Part shown: positions 12,128-22,803 of the stretch, piece after piece
Position numbering within the stretch: the stretch's first letter is position 1
Layout: every line of letters begins with the position of its first letter
Assembly (NCBI RefSeq): GCF_004337985.1
Contig: NC_043741.1
Coordinates: 1,678,269-1,742,268, forward strand
Source: Pyricularia pennisetigena
Taxonomy: Eukaryota; Ascomycota; Sordariomycetes; Magnaporthales; Pyriculariaceae
Reading direction: 5' to 3'
DNA length: 64,000 nt
Made by a program: the position numbers and the translations under genes
The notes under the pieces: model-generated
What the model saw: only the letters and a program-made list of their open reading frames with translations
What the model was told of the DNA's origin: nothing
Database searches by the model: none

Positions 12128-12907
12128 CTACAAGTTGAAGCTCCTCCTAGGAAAGCTGACGCCCTCGACGGCTGGATTGTCGACGAACCAAGAACACCTG
12201 TCCCCTGTGCCTTGGTTCACGAGGGCGCAAGGCAGGCCCGATTCCTCGTCAAAGATTTGCTTCATAATCTCCTTCTTGCCGCCGCCGGTGGCGACAAAGG
12301 CGACGCGCACGCTGTGGGTGACCACGGGCAGGGTCAAGGTGATGCGGCGAGGCGGGGGCTTGGGGCTGTCCTCGATGGGGGCGACCCAGGCGCTCGTCTC
12401 GCGCAGCAGCTCGTGGCCGGGGAACAGGCTGCAGGTGTGGCCGTCGGGGCCGCAGCCGAGCAGCAGCAGGTCGAAGATAGGGAGCTTGACGCTGTCGCGG
12501 CTGGCGAAGCTGCGGACCAGGGTCTGCTCGTAGCGGTCGGCCAGCTCCTGCGTGTCGTCGAGGACCTCGGTGTCGATGGCGTGCACGGTCGGCTGGGGCC
12601 CCTGGATCTTGTCCAACAGCTCCTTCTTGAGCAGGCCATAGTTGGAGTCCTCGTGGTCAAGCGGCACGGCGCGCTCGTCGGCGAAGAATATCTCCCACTT
12701 GTCCCAGCGCACCGCGGGCTCGCCGGGCGCAGGGGCGGCGAGGAGGGCCTGCGCCAGGGTCTTGGGGAGGGAGCCGCCCGAGACGGCGACCTTGAAGACA
12801 TCGTGTCTTGTTATGCCGGCGTCTTGGCACTGGATGACATATGATCGGAGCGCGGGGGCGAGCGCATCAACGCCCGCGAAGGCGAAAAGGTTCGCTTGCT
12901 TGCCCAT
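12128..12907 (-). CDS. 6-phosphogluconolactonase (SOL family)
   Basis: A single-exon 259-residue protein starting at the ATG at 12907 (MGKQANLFAFAGV). The longer in-frame extension to 13012 is a hydrophobic leader-like artefact and is not used, because family members start near this Met. It hydrolyses 6-phosphogluconolactone to 6-phosphogluconate, the second step of the oxidative pentose phosphate pathway, in the cytosol. Diagnostic blocks: VAVSGGSLPKTLAQAL (phosphate loop), WDKWEIFFADERAVPLDHEDSNYG, and LLLLGCGPDGHTCSLFPGH. A late VAFVATGGGKKEIM follows. The length matches yeast Sol3/Sol4. It converges with the MFS gene and diverges from the PHO13-type gene. Confidence 0.96.
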   Translation of the reverse strand: MGKQANLFAFAGVDALAPALRSYVIQCQDAGITRHDVFKVAVSGGSLPKTLAQALLAAPAPGEPAVRWDKWEIFFADERAVPLDHEDSNYGLLKKELLDKIQGPQPTVHAIDTEVLDDTQELADRYEQTLVRSFASRDSVKLPIFDLLLLGCGPDGHTCSLFPGHELLRETSAWVAPIEDSPKPPPRRITLTLPVVTHSVRVAFVATGGGKKEIMKQIFDEESGLPCALVNQGTGDRCSWFVDNPAVEGVSFPRRSFNL

Positions 12908-15086
12908 TATGGTGAGGATGAGTGCCAAGGACAAGGAGAGAGTAAATAAGAAGAGGAGGTGAGAGGAAACACGGAGAGGCGAAGTTGCCAGCAAGCAGCG
13001 TGGCGATCGCAAAAGTAGCCGATGGTTCGTCCTGTCTAATATCTTGAGAGCTTTACGCGGGGCTAGATTTCTCGATGGTGTATGTCGCCGAGCTCAGGAT
13101 TAAACACTTGCACTGATCGACCAAAGACTGGTTTAGACGAAGAAAGTCCCGGCGTTGGTTGCGATTTTGATCCTCTCCTTTTCTTTTCTTCTTGTGAGGT
13201 AAAAGGCGGGAGGCTTCGGGTTGGTGGTAAATTTTTGAGATGTTGGTTTTGATGGTGGGTAGAAGAAGGATGGTGGGTGGGTGTGTTATGTGTGACTGAA
13301 TGCCTGAGGTAAGCGCTACGCAGTAGACAGCTGGGTGCAAAGAGATTCCAAGAGAAAGGAAATGGAGGGATTTAATTGTGGGTGCGCAATAGTTCCGTCC
13401 GAGTCGAGTAATGTATGGCAAGCCAAGTAAGTACCTTTCTGTAAAGAATAAATGTGGGATGGTTTGATTGACCACGCCAACCTGCGCGGGAACAACTTTT
13501 TTTTTTATCTTTCTTTTTTGATTGTCGCCTCTTGCGATAACGGGGGCGACGGTCCGCATTTTATCATTAGCGAACTGAAGGTTTTTCTTGGCCAGCCAAG
13601 CCAGCCTTCCTCTTCCTCATGGGTGACCCGAGTTCGAATATGCAACAAGTATAGCATTCGTATGTTTAAATTTAGTCCGCGAGGTAGGTGATGGTTTATT
13701 TTTTTGTTAGTGTTCACCCAACATCAGTAAGCTTCTGTGTTTTGTCCATTTACATACTTCAAGATACCGTCAACTGCGTTGCTGTTCTGCCTTCCATCAC
13801 ATGTGGTCATACCCCCGTTCATCTGCCCTTCAATAGACTAAAACGCACAGCTTATAATTCCAGGAGCTTCACATGCACAACATTGACATTATTTGATGCT
13901 ATCATATGTCTCCTGTAGAGTAAAGTAAAGAAACCTTTTATCGCCTTCTCATGGTTCCATGAATATTCTGGGCTTCCCCTTGAGTAGCCAGTGTTACAAG
14001 AAGAGTCGATCCAATTTAGGCCGGAACAAACCAAAAATGGCGTTCTAGTTTGCGCTAGAAGCAGGGACTTCCTTGACGAATGGCATCGCCTGAAATGTGG
14101 TTCGATGACAGCATCGACAGTGACAAATTCCAAATCCCAAAATCATGAAACCCCATAAACCTGTCCCGACCATCACATCACTGCCATCATTGGTAAGTGA
14201 GCTGGATCGTCGACTGTGGCTTTGCTGTTGACATGCATGAGATTCTGAGAGGAACATGCTCCACGGTGGATACCCTTGTATGTAGGTAGTACCACAGACT
14301 GCGGTACTCATAGAAATCGCGAGAACTAAAGAGAACAACAGCACATGTCATGCACAAGCGACCAGTAGCCAATTCGGAGAAATTTAAAGTGATTGGATGG
14401 ACACTTGTCGGTCGGTACCTTGAAGAATATCAACCCACGTTGAAGAAGGTGGTGGTTATGTGAACCTAGGTGTCATGGCGCGATATGGGATGTCGCGTAA
14501 GAACTATGAAAAGAACTAGACAAAGTAAAAACGCAGAATAGAGCTGTCTAAATAGTTGCTCAGCGTACTTCCATGTTATTTTGGTAGAGTCTTTCAATAA
14601 GCATGGCTACCTGGTACAGTAAAGCGCACTTAATACATGAGTACCCCTCTGTCGGGATTACGTAGCTATCCGATTAAGCTACCTTGTGCTCCTCCAAGCC
14701 TAGTTGCGTCATGAGGGGTTCATGCTGGGCAGGCTTGTGATTTTTTTTTTTTTTTAATGGTGGGGTTGATCCCGGGATTGACACCGGACTTGGTCCCGAA
14801 AGTCCCCCAGCAATAGCCAACATTTCCACTCCGGCGATCCGACCGAGACCCGTGGGACTTGACACCGAATCGAGTCTGTCCACCCGTCCGATCCGCTTTA
14901 TCAACCGAGAAGGAAAGGGTGTGGGAAACAGTGTTTTAGCCTCAGTGATTTCATTGTAAACCAACCTACCGCAGTATACCACCTACCGAACAGCCCAGCG
15001 AAAACGAGAGATCACCAGGAAAAAAAAAAGACTAATTATTCTTACGCCCATTTCCCGTCCGACCTGAGCGAACCCAGCAAAGAAAA
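12908..15086. promoter_or_regulatory. 2.2 kb divergent intergenic region
   Basis: It separates the phosphogluconolactonase and PHO13-type genes and should hold both promoters. Short frames are present but none has coding character. On the - strand, 14750-14870 contains a weak tRNA-Ser-like stretch (GGTGTCAATCCC followed by A-rich DNA), which I treat as unproven. Confidence 0.5.
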
Positions 15087-16314
15087 ATGGCGCAAACTCA
15101 AACCTCACAGTTCCTATCTGGCAACACCGCCGCCATCAATGAGTTTCTGGACAAATTCGATGTATGCCATCTCTTCTCGAGCTGCTATTATAAGTAAAAG
15201 AAAAAAAAAGATAAAAAGAATAGCCTCTGTCCAATGAAAGCAATACATATGCTGACCAAACCTCGTGATAGACTTTCCTGCTTGATTGTGACGGTACTTG
15301 AAAAAGGCAAATTTTTGACGACGATCAGGATGCAGGAATGCTAATACGGCAAATCCATACTCTTTTTCAGGGGTCCTCTGGTCAGGTGACAATGTTTTTG
15401 AAGGCGTGCCTGAAACCATTGCCATGCTGAGAGCTAAGAGTTCGTAAACATGTCCCTTGAAAATCTTGATGTGTAGAGAGAGAAGGATGAAAGAGATGGT
15501 TCAAGAGAAAAGAAAGAGAAAAAAAAAGACTACTAAGCGTCCAAGTCTAGACAAAAGGACCGTCTTTGTCACCAATAACTCGACCAAGTCCCGCCCCGAG
15601 TACCAGAAGAAGCTCGCGTCCAAGGGCATCGAGTGCGACGTGGACGACATCTTCGGCTCGGCCTACTCGGCCGCCATCTACATCTCGCGGATCCTCAAGC
15701 CCGAGGCGCCACGCAACAAAGTCTTTGTGGTCGGCGAGCGCGGCATCGAGGATGAGCTGCGCAGCGAAGGGGTGCCCTTCATCGGCGGCACCGACCCGGC
15801 GTACCGGCGCGACATGACCGACGCCGACTGGAAGGGCCTGGCCGACGGGTCCGTGCTGGACCCCGACGTGGGCGTCGTCCTGGCCGGGCTGGACTTCCAC
15901 ATCAACTACCTCAAGATCGCGTACGCATACCAGTACCTCCGGCGCGGCGCCGCCTTCATCGCCTCCAACACCGACTCCACCCTGCCCATGAGCGGCAACT
16001 TCTTCCCCGGTGCCGGGTCGACCATGATCCCCATCGCGAACATGATCGGCCGCCAGCCCCTAGCCCTTGGCAAGCCCAGCCAGGCCATGATGGACGCCGT
16101 CGAGGGCAAGTTCAAGCTCGACCGCTCCCGCACCTGCATGATCGGCGACCGCCTCGACACCGACATCAAGTTCGGTATCGAGGGCAAGCTGGGCGGCACC
16201 CTGGCCGTGCAGACCGGCGTCAACAAGAAGGAGGACTGGGAGAAGGAGGACGCCGTCGCCCGCCCGGCCTTTTACGTCGACAAGCTGAGCGACCTGCTCG
16301 CCGCAGCTCAATAA
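15087..16314 (+). CDS. 4-nitrophenylphosphatase / 2-phosphoglycolate phosphatase (PHO13-type HAD)
   Basis: Four exons: 15087-15161, 15272-15293, 15371-15439 and 15551-16314, for 309 residues (yeast Pho13 is 312). HAD motif I, LLDCDGVLW, lies at 28-36 with nucleophile D30 and acid/base D32. Motif II is FVTNNSTKSR. Type-II cap sequence and the final MIGDRLDTDIKFG (motif IV, Mg2+ ligands) follow. The family removes toxic phosphorylated side products of glycolysis such as 2-phosphoglycolate. Exon 2 is only 22 nt yet encodes the nucleophile. Intron 3 uses an unusual GTTCGT donor at 15440; no other donor keeps the frame and joins to the TNNSTKSR exon. It converges with pacC. Without the first three exons the gene would look like a 5'-truncated frame. 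Confidence 0.93.
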
Positions 16315-16957
16315 AGCAGGCCGAAATCTCTCGGAGAAGAACAGCCCTTGCTGGATAGAGATAGATTTTGAATAGATTAAGTGCGGTATTGAATACAAGC
16401 TTAAGCAAGAGGCCGGCACTAGACTAGATCAATACACAATGTCTCTTGGTTTGACACTGCCGACTGCCAGACCATCTCAACCATCAGACAGGCCAGCCAA
16501 GGAACATGTATTCCTGAATCCGTTCTGAGTTCCTGCAGATCGATCCAGAAAAATGGCCAATTTCATTTACAATACATACTACTGAAGCCAAGTACTGAAG
16601 CCAAGTAGATGTACATCATCGTTAAAAAAAAAAAAAAAAAGTCATACCGTTAACGAGGAGCAATGCGTGAATTCATAGTATGGTGGTAAATGAGAACGCG
16701 ATTCAACCCTTTCATAATAATATAAATCAGCACACGATACGTTGCACTGATAACAATCGGTATCACCAACCGCCGGAACGCCACAAACCCCCAAAGACGA
16801 AACCCCTAAAGACGACACCCAAAGTAGTTGGGTTCGTACATGAAGTAGAAGGATCAACACTAAGCAACCAAAACATAGAAAGAAAAACGCATGCAAAAGA
16901 ATCCCAATATGAACAAGTTGAAGTGAGTGGGGAAGGGCCAAGTAAAGCACATTCATG
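16315..16957. other. 3' region between PHO13-type gene and pacC
   Basis: Non-coding, AT-rich, with an A tract at about 16624-16640. Probably two convergent 3' UTRs. Confidence 0.6.
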
Positions 16958-19030
16958 CTATGACATGCGGAGAGAAGGGTAAAGTGGCTTTTGCTCCTCC
17001 TCTGACCTCTCCGTTTTGATCGGTGGCAGGCTGACCGATTCTTCGAGGTCATCGTACTGTCCGCGTCTGAGGCGCTCCCGTACGAGTTCCCGGAGAGCCT
17101 CGATGGTTCGCATGTTCTGGACCCATGAGTCGTACGACTCTGGCTCAGAGCCCGAAGCATCCGAGGATGCCGAGGGCGAACCGACAGATTCTGGACCACG
17201 GGGTGTGGATGCACCGTCGTAGCTTGACTCGCGTTCCCGGTCCCGGCTGGCGCTCTGCAGGATGCCTCCGGAGAGGCGCCTCTCGACAGAACTGAAGTTC
17301 GAGCCGAGTTGGGCGGTGGCAGAAGAGCCTGCGGCGGCGGGGAGTGTAGGATAGCTGATGGAGGATCCCTGGCGGGAGCTCGGGGACAAGGCAGCCGAAG
17401 AAGCACCGGGGGAATGGCCCGAGGTGTATGAAAGGTTGCTGGAGGGAGGAGTGACAGCCGGGGAGCCACCGTGAGACGAGGAAACTGCGGTCATGGGAGA
17501 GTGTTGCTGTTGTCCGTAGTGGTCGCTGATAGGTGGCCGAATGCCGACCGGGGACTGGTGACGCATGTCGTAGCCCGAGGCCGAGCTGTAATGAGCACCG
17601 GGAGAAGACCCCGAGTTCTCGTAAATGGTGGACTGCATGTGCTCCAGGATCTGGTCGATCTGCTCCAAGTCGTTCTTGGTCCTCAGGCTGGGCATGGGGG
17701 GAAGGTAGTAGTGCTGGGCCAAAGGTCCGGCGCCTCCCATGGAGACAGTGTTGGAGGGTGGCGGAGCTGCCACGTACTCGGCAGCCATGCCACCAACACC
17801 ACCGGTATGGACAGATAGGGCACCGTGCAGAGGGACCAGGGAACGGCCAACGTGGGCGTACGACGAAGCGTCGAACTGACGGCGCTTCAGATTTCCAAAG
17901 AAATCATTCAGGTCATCGTAACCACGCTTGCGGGAATCATAAGCCCCTGCACCGGGATGCCCAAAGATATCTCCACGAGGCCCCATATGAGGCGGCTGGT
18001 AGTACATACCACCGCCATAAGGAGCTGGAGGGTGCGAGTAGTAGCTAGCGTGTCCATTCTGGTGGTGGTGCGGCTGACCAAATGCCGAGTTAGTACGCAC
18101 GTGGCCATTGTGATCATAGTAGCTAGAAGGAGCTGAGGAGGCGGATTAGCCTCAGAAATTGAAAATAATAATAATAAGAAAATAGGGAGGATGGCCAGAG
18201 ATTCAAGTCAAGATTTGGAAACGTACCTTTGCTGGCGTGGCCACGATAAGCACCAGGACCCAAGTTTGCGTTAGGGTCCTGGGGTGACCGGGCAAGGACC
18301 GAGTCGTCGGCGTGTGTCTATTTGGGGACAAAAACTGTGAGTTACTGCGGTCAAGAATGGATGCAACATTTTTTCCTAAATTGGCTTACCTTGACGTGCT
18401 TCTTGAGATCCTGAGGCCTCTTGAATGACTTGCCGCAGAAGTCACACTTGTGCGGCTTCAATGGAACATGAACTCTAATGTGAGAGGTGATGTGATCCCT
18501 CTTGACAGTCGTGGTTCTGCACGAGTTCCAGTGGCATGTCAGGTTGAGGTTGTTGGTGCTCTTGCGACCCACGTGACGCTCGCAGATGTGATCCTTTGGA
18601 TATTGTTAGCATTTTTTCTTTTCTTGGTAATTTTGATATTTTCCAATAAAAAAAAAAAGTAGCCAGAATATTCAATCCTGAAACGCAGGAGCCAAGCAAT
18701 GCTCGCATGGGGTTTCCCCATTGTGATGCGCGCATCGGTTGGGTTCCAAGCATAACTGCAAATTCCGACGTGGCGCAGTCCTGTGCAAGCCAAGATTTAG
18801 TGGGGTCGTTTCCAACTTACATAGAGGGCCTCGGCCGAAGGGAAACGCTCGCTGCACTGGTTCCATCGGCAGATCAACGAATCATCGCTTGACTGCGATG
18901 TCGCTGTCGTCGATGTGGAGGGCGCGGGCGTGTTGCCATTGGAGTTTGAGCTTGAGGACTCTGTTGTGGGTGCTTGAGTTGTCGCCGACGCCTGTTGGGC
19001 TGGCTGGGCCGATGGTTGTGGTGCTGACAT
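16958..19030 (-). CDS. pacC: PacC/Rim101 pH-response zinc-finger transcription factor
   Basis: Four exons in gene order: 19030-18821, 18593-18390, 18317-18227 and 18132-16958, giving 559 residues. Three C2H2 fingers: finger 1 C54, C59, H72, H77; finger 2 C90, C95, H108, H112; finger 3 C120, C123, H136, H140. The [13 protein letters not shown] join across intron 2 matches PacC exactly. Two basic clusters (SRKRG and NLKRR, about 235-251) could be a bipartite NLS. The C-terminal half has a PalA/Rim20-binding YPTL at 429-432, the signalling-protease box (about 505-529, [19 protein letters not shown]) and a second YPSL at 553-556. PacC is cleaved at alkaline pH, activating alkaline genes and repressing acid genes through GCCARG sites. 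Here the protein ends three residues after the second YPSL, with no long tail. Many GCCAAG sites lie upstream. Confidence 0.97.
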
Positions 19031-19581
19031 GACTTAGGCCGATTTGGAAACTTTGCTCTCAGTGAGCGAGGCCACCCGGTCAGGGCAGGGCAGGGCAGCA
19101 GTCAGTTTAGACGGTGGGGATTGGGGTACCAATCGGTCCCGAGTCCTGCTCGCTTCTGTTTTTTTTTTTCTTGCTTGTTATCGATATTCGATATCGCGCC
19201 TTCTGCCGTGCTGCTGGTGCTGCTTATTTCTCTGTTCGGGTCTTTTGTTTTGCCGATGGTCTCGACGCGCACGTGGGCGAAGGAAAAATGATACAAATGG
19301 TATAGTAGGTAGGGTGCAGGGGGCTAAGAAGAGAAGGTCCACTAAGAGTCCCGAGCCAGACTTCTTGGAAGATGGTGCACAACCTTTTAGGAACGAGTTG
19401 ACGGGATTGAGGTTTAGAAAATATCCTCGAAAAGAAGAAAACCGTGTTGTTATTTACCAAGAAGAAAGAACGTCAAGAAGGAATCGGACTGGCAAGGACA
19501 TCAGGGGACAGGCTGCTATATGTTCGTTAGCCTTCTCCCATGAGAAGGCGATTCTTCTTCCCTCCTCTCCCGCTTCATAAT

Positions 19582-19803
19582 GCCAAGTCTTGGCAAAGTC
19601 TTGGCGTTCTCGGCTCGTGTGCGTCTGCTTGTTCCTGCGCTTTGAGGTACTTGAGGGGTGGCAGTGGCTCGCAGGAGGGTAATACTAAATTTGCCGGTGA
19701 GGGGCTGAGAAAACTCTGCCAAGAAGTACCCCCTAGCAGCCGGTACTTTAGTCGGAAACTCCAACGCCGGGCCAAGACCACAAGACTCTCCCAAGGTCTT
19801 GGC
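19582..19803. promoter_or_regulatory. Cluster of six PacC-type GCCAAG sites
   Basis: Exact cores at 19582-19587, 19589-19594, 19600-19605, 19718-19723, 19771-19776 and 19798-19803, on both strands, 550-775 bp upstream of the pacC ATG. The first two form an inverted pair with one base between them; the second and third lie in a tandem AAGTCTTGGC repeat. Known biology: PacC binds 5'-GCCARG. The regulatory role is inferred. Confidence 0.6.
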
Positions 19804-20892
19804 AAGCAGGGATTTGACCTTTACGGGAGAAAGGCAGAGCCCTAGCCCATCATCCTACTGTACGATTAATCCATCCATCTTACCACCTTGCCTCCTCAAC
19901 CTGGTTTATGTGCCTTGACTCTTGTCATTGGAAAGCTGCTGTTGCTTTAAAAAAAAATAAAAAATACTTAATTTTTCTCAATTCTGCTCTTGACCGCCCC
20001 TGAAACTTCCCTGCCGACGAGGCAATAGATACGAATGATCATCACATAGTCGGAAAGGATAAAAAATTAAAATAAACAAAACAAAAATACTAGCAAGACA
20101 AAAATGAAGTCCCACCGTGACAGGCAACAACCAAGGTCAACTACGGTAAGAGCAGGGCAGGCAAGGTATGACATACTGATATCCAAAGCCGCGGGCCCCT
20201 AGGGCAGCGCCATCTCATCCACAAGCGCGGGCGCCCACTTCGACTCTGTGCCCCGCGCAGGGCGCAACGACCTAACTTTCTGTCCATGTTAATTATTAGC
20301 GAGCGAGGAATTTCGCAAAATAGAAAATCGAACGATTATGATTTACTTCATTTTTTTGAAGGGGGGACAAGGATAGTTAGGTCGCTTGCATCGACCCTGA
20401 TCTTCAGCCCTCTTTTTTTTTTCTTCCCCCTGTGGTCCTGACGTGACAGTGTGTGTTATTGTTACCCTCAGACAATCGTCATGTTTTTGGAGTTGAAACG
20501 AAGCAGACGGACAGGGTGGTGTGTAATAAAAGAACACTGCGAAACCAGGACGTTTGTCCAGATCGGGTGGGTTAATAGACACCTGACTGATTGGCAAAAT
20601 TATCCTACCAGCATCCGGCAAGCAATTACTGTTACATACCTACTTTTGTACACATAGCACGTAGAATTGTCCTGTTCTGTACATTCCAGCCCAGTCGGCG
20701 GGTCTGTCTAACTAAGGAATCCAGGCCGCTTAGGTTACAGTATTGTATTTGTGCGAAAGCAAGTACTGTACAGTAGAGTAGCACTGAACTCAACTTCTTC
20801 ACCTTCTAATTTGAAAACAAAGTGGAGAAGGTGACACGCGTACGACCATCACCCCCATAATCGCCCAGACTTGCAAACACAAGCTTTAACAG

Positions 20893-20963
20893 GCCAAGAA
20901 GGCTCTCCGCGCATGCCAAGATTCTTGGCCTGGGCGGACTCGCCCAGAGGATTTGATGCCAAG
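20893..20963. promoter_or_regulatory. Second dense group of four PacC-type sites
   Basis: GCCAAG at 20893-20898 and 20915-20920, CTTGGC at 20924-20929 and GCCAAG at 20958-20963. The middle two form the inverted pair GCCAAG-ATT-CTTGGC. It lies 1.9 kb upstream of the pacC ATG, so a distal element or one serving an unseen transcript. Confidence 0.45.
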
Positions 20964-22803
20964 CTGAGCCTGAGAGCCCTCGCAATATCTTGTCGACCCC
21001 ACACACCCACCCAATCAACCCCCCCTCAGGACCAAGACAAATGCCATCGCACGGCTTCTTGAGCTGAGACTGACCCGAAAGATAAAGTCCCACAGTAAAT
21101 TTTTGGCGGGTTTGTCTCCCCTCCTCCCCTGTATTTTCTGGTGCGAAACTAATACTACTGCTAAAGTTTTGTGCTGTAATGTATTGCTCGTCAGGTATCC
21201 ATCCTGTTTTTTTGCGCAGCAGTGACAAACAGTAGAGGATTCCAAGTCAAGCATAACGTAACCGACATTCTAACAAGGGCCGGCTAAGGCGGTCGGGTCG
21301 CACGGCATGTTTAATCGATCGATTAATTGCCTTTCGTTTCTCTGACGAAACCAAAGAGAGACGGGTACTGTTGTCGTATTGCGCAGTAATCTTGGCAAGG
21401 AAAAGCATCGCCAAGCGAACCACACCAACAACAAGAGAAGAAGTCAAATCAAGGCGCAAGGGTGAGAAAGAAAGAAGTTACAGAAGAAGAAAAAGAAAAA
21501 AAAAAAGTATTGACTGCTCCTGTCCGACACCCTGATCCTCCTTGCTATGTTTAGCTACAGCCTCCTGCCACGAGATTAGAGTGCTGGATCCGACAAGCAT
21601 TCGACACCAAGCATTCGGGCCTCATGATCGATATAGGCCATACTGCGCAAGAGATCAAGCTTTTATCTGGAGGTCCAATTTATCACCAAGTAAAATTATC
21701 GGTTTGATCAGGGGGTTTACAGTAAATACAGCTTGCATGGGTACACCCCGACACAACAGCCTCTATGCCGACCGTCGGGACTTGGTCTTGTCCCTGTTGT
21801 TTCTTCACTTCGTCTTGTCTTGTCCTGTCATCCTGTCCTTTATTTATTTATTTGTTTATTTTTTCTCTCTCGTCATCTAGTCTAGTGGAGAGGACAAAAA
21901 AAAAATCCCAGGAGAAAAAAAAAACAGTACCAGCCGAGCGGGGCCATGCCTGTTCTGTTCCTCTCCGCCGGTGCGCCCCGAGGTTTCCGATATTCTACTG
22001 TACACGCAGCTGGTAGAACAAGCTCTTGCCGAGAGAGCCGGAAGAAAGGCCCAAATTTCCCATCCGAGCCAAATCCCCCGCTTCGTGGAGAGCGGTGATG
22101 TGATGCCATCCAGAAAACGAACCGAATTCTAGATGCGGCCGTTGCTTGTGTGTGCTTTCCTGCTTACATGTTTGGCGATGTGACATGCCGTCACCCGCCC
22201 AGCCCCCCAAGCCATATCATTCGGCAGGTGGTTAGCCTCTTTGGGTTTACTCGACGAACGCCAAGCCCACCCTGACTGTACTATCGGGCGCTACCAAGAG
22301 CCCCCAAGTCCGTTGGTCGAACAAAAAGATGCTTGTGCAGACGCCTTCTTTACGTACCTCGTGGCATGTAGGTACACTATTCCCCTTCCCACCGTTCCCA
22401 CTCCTACTTTCCGTCTGGGCATAAGGACTTCTTGGCGAGGCACCGTTCTCTTGGCCGTCTTTGCCGTGATCTTCACTCCTCGTCCAATACTCTTCACCCC
22501 CATCCACGAGCCGGGTGAGTGGTCCTTGGCGCCACGGCTCGAATCATCTTTGAAATCGAACGTGGAGCCGCACCAAACATCACCCAGAGTAAGCAATACA
22601 AAGTCAAGCCTTGGCGCTTGGGTGAATGGAGTTTCGGGTTGTGATCGTCTTGGCGTACTGGGCAGCTTTTTTTTTTTTTTCTTGTCTAAGATTGGACGAC
22701 CTCTTTTTTTTTCGGCCTAGCGTGCCGGTATTGTAGAAAACTGTCAAGACAAAGACAAGACTCGCTGTACCCTGTGGGGTTCCGTTGGGGAACCGTCACC
22801 AGT

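Larger units (their letters stand above)
19031..22803. promoter_or_regulatory. 3.8 kb region upstream of pacC, rich in PacC-type sites
   Basis: No convincing gene lies between the pacC start and the end of the MYND-SET gene. Reading both strands I count about 18 exact GCCAAG/CTTGGC hexamers, against roughly two expected by chance and about six in the 3 kb control region at 6.3-9.3 kb. The densest runs are listed separately. GCCARG is the known PacC-binding core, so autoregulation or pH-dependent control is a fair inference. The region also contains a long 5' leader candidate with AT-rich DNA at 19940-20110 and a T tract at about 22668-22681. Confidence 0.6.

Noticed and set aside
12023..12844. 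273-codon + strand frame over the phosphogluconolactonase gene
   Set aside because: Antisense shadow of a GC3-rich gene; the - strand product matches a known enzyme throughout.
13600..13660. GTTCGAAT near 13630 as a tRNA T-arm
   Set aside because: The flanking bases do not pair into a T stem and there is no matching acceptor or D-arm.
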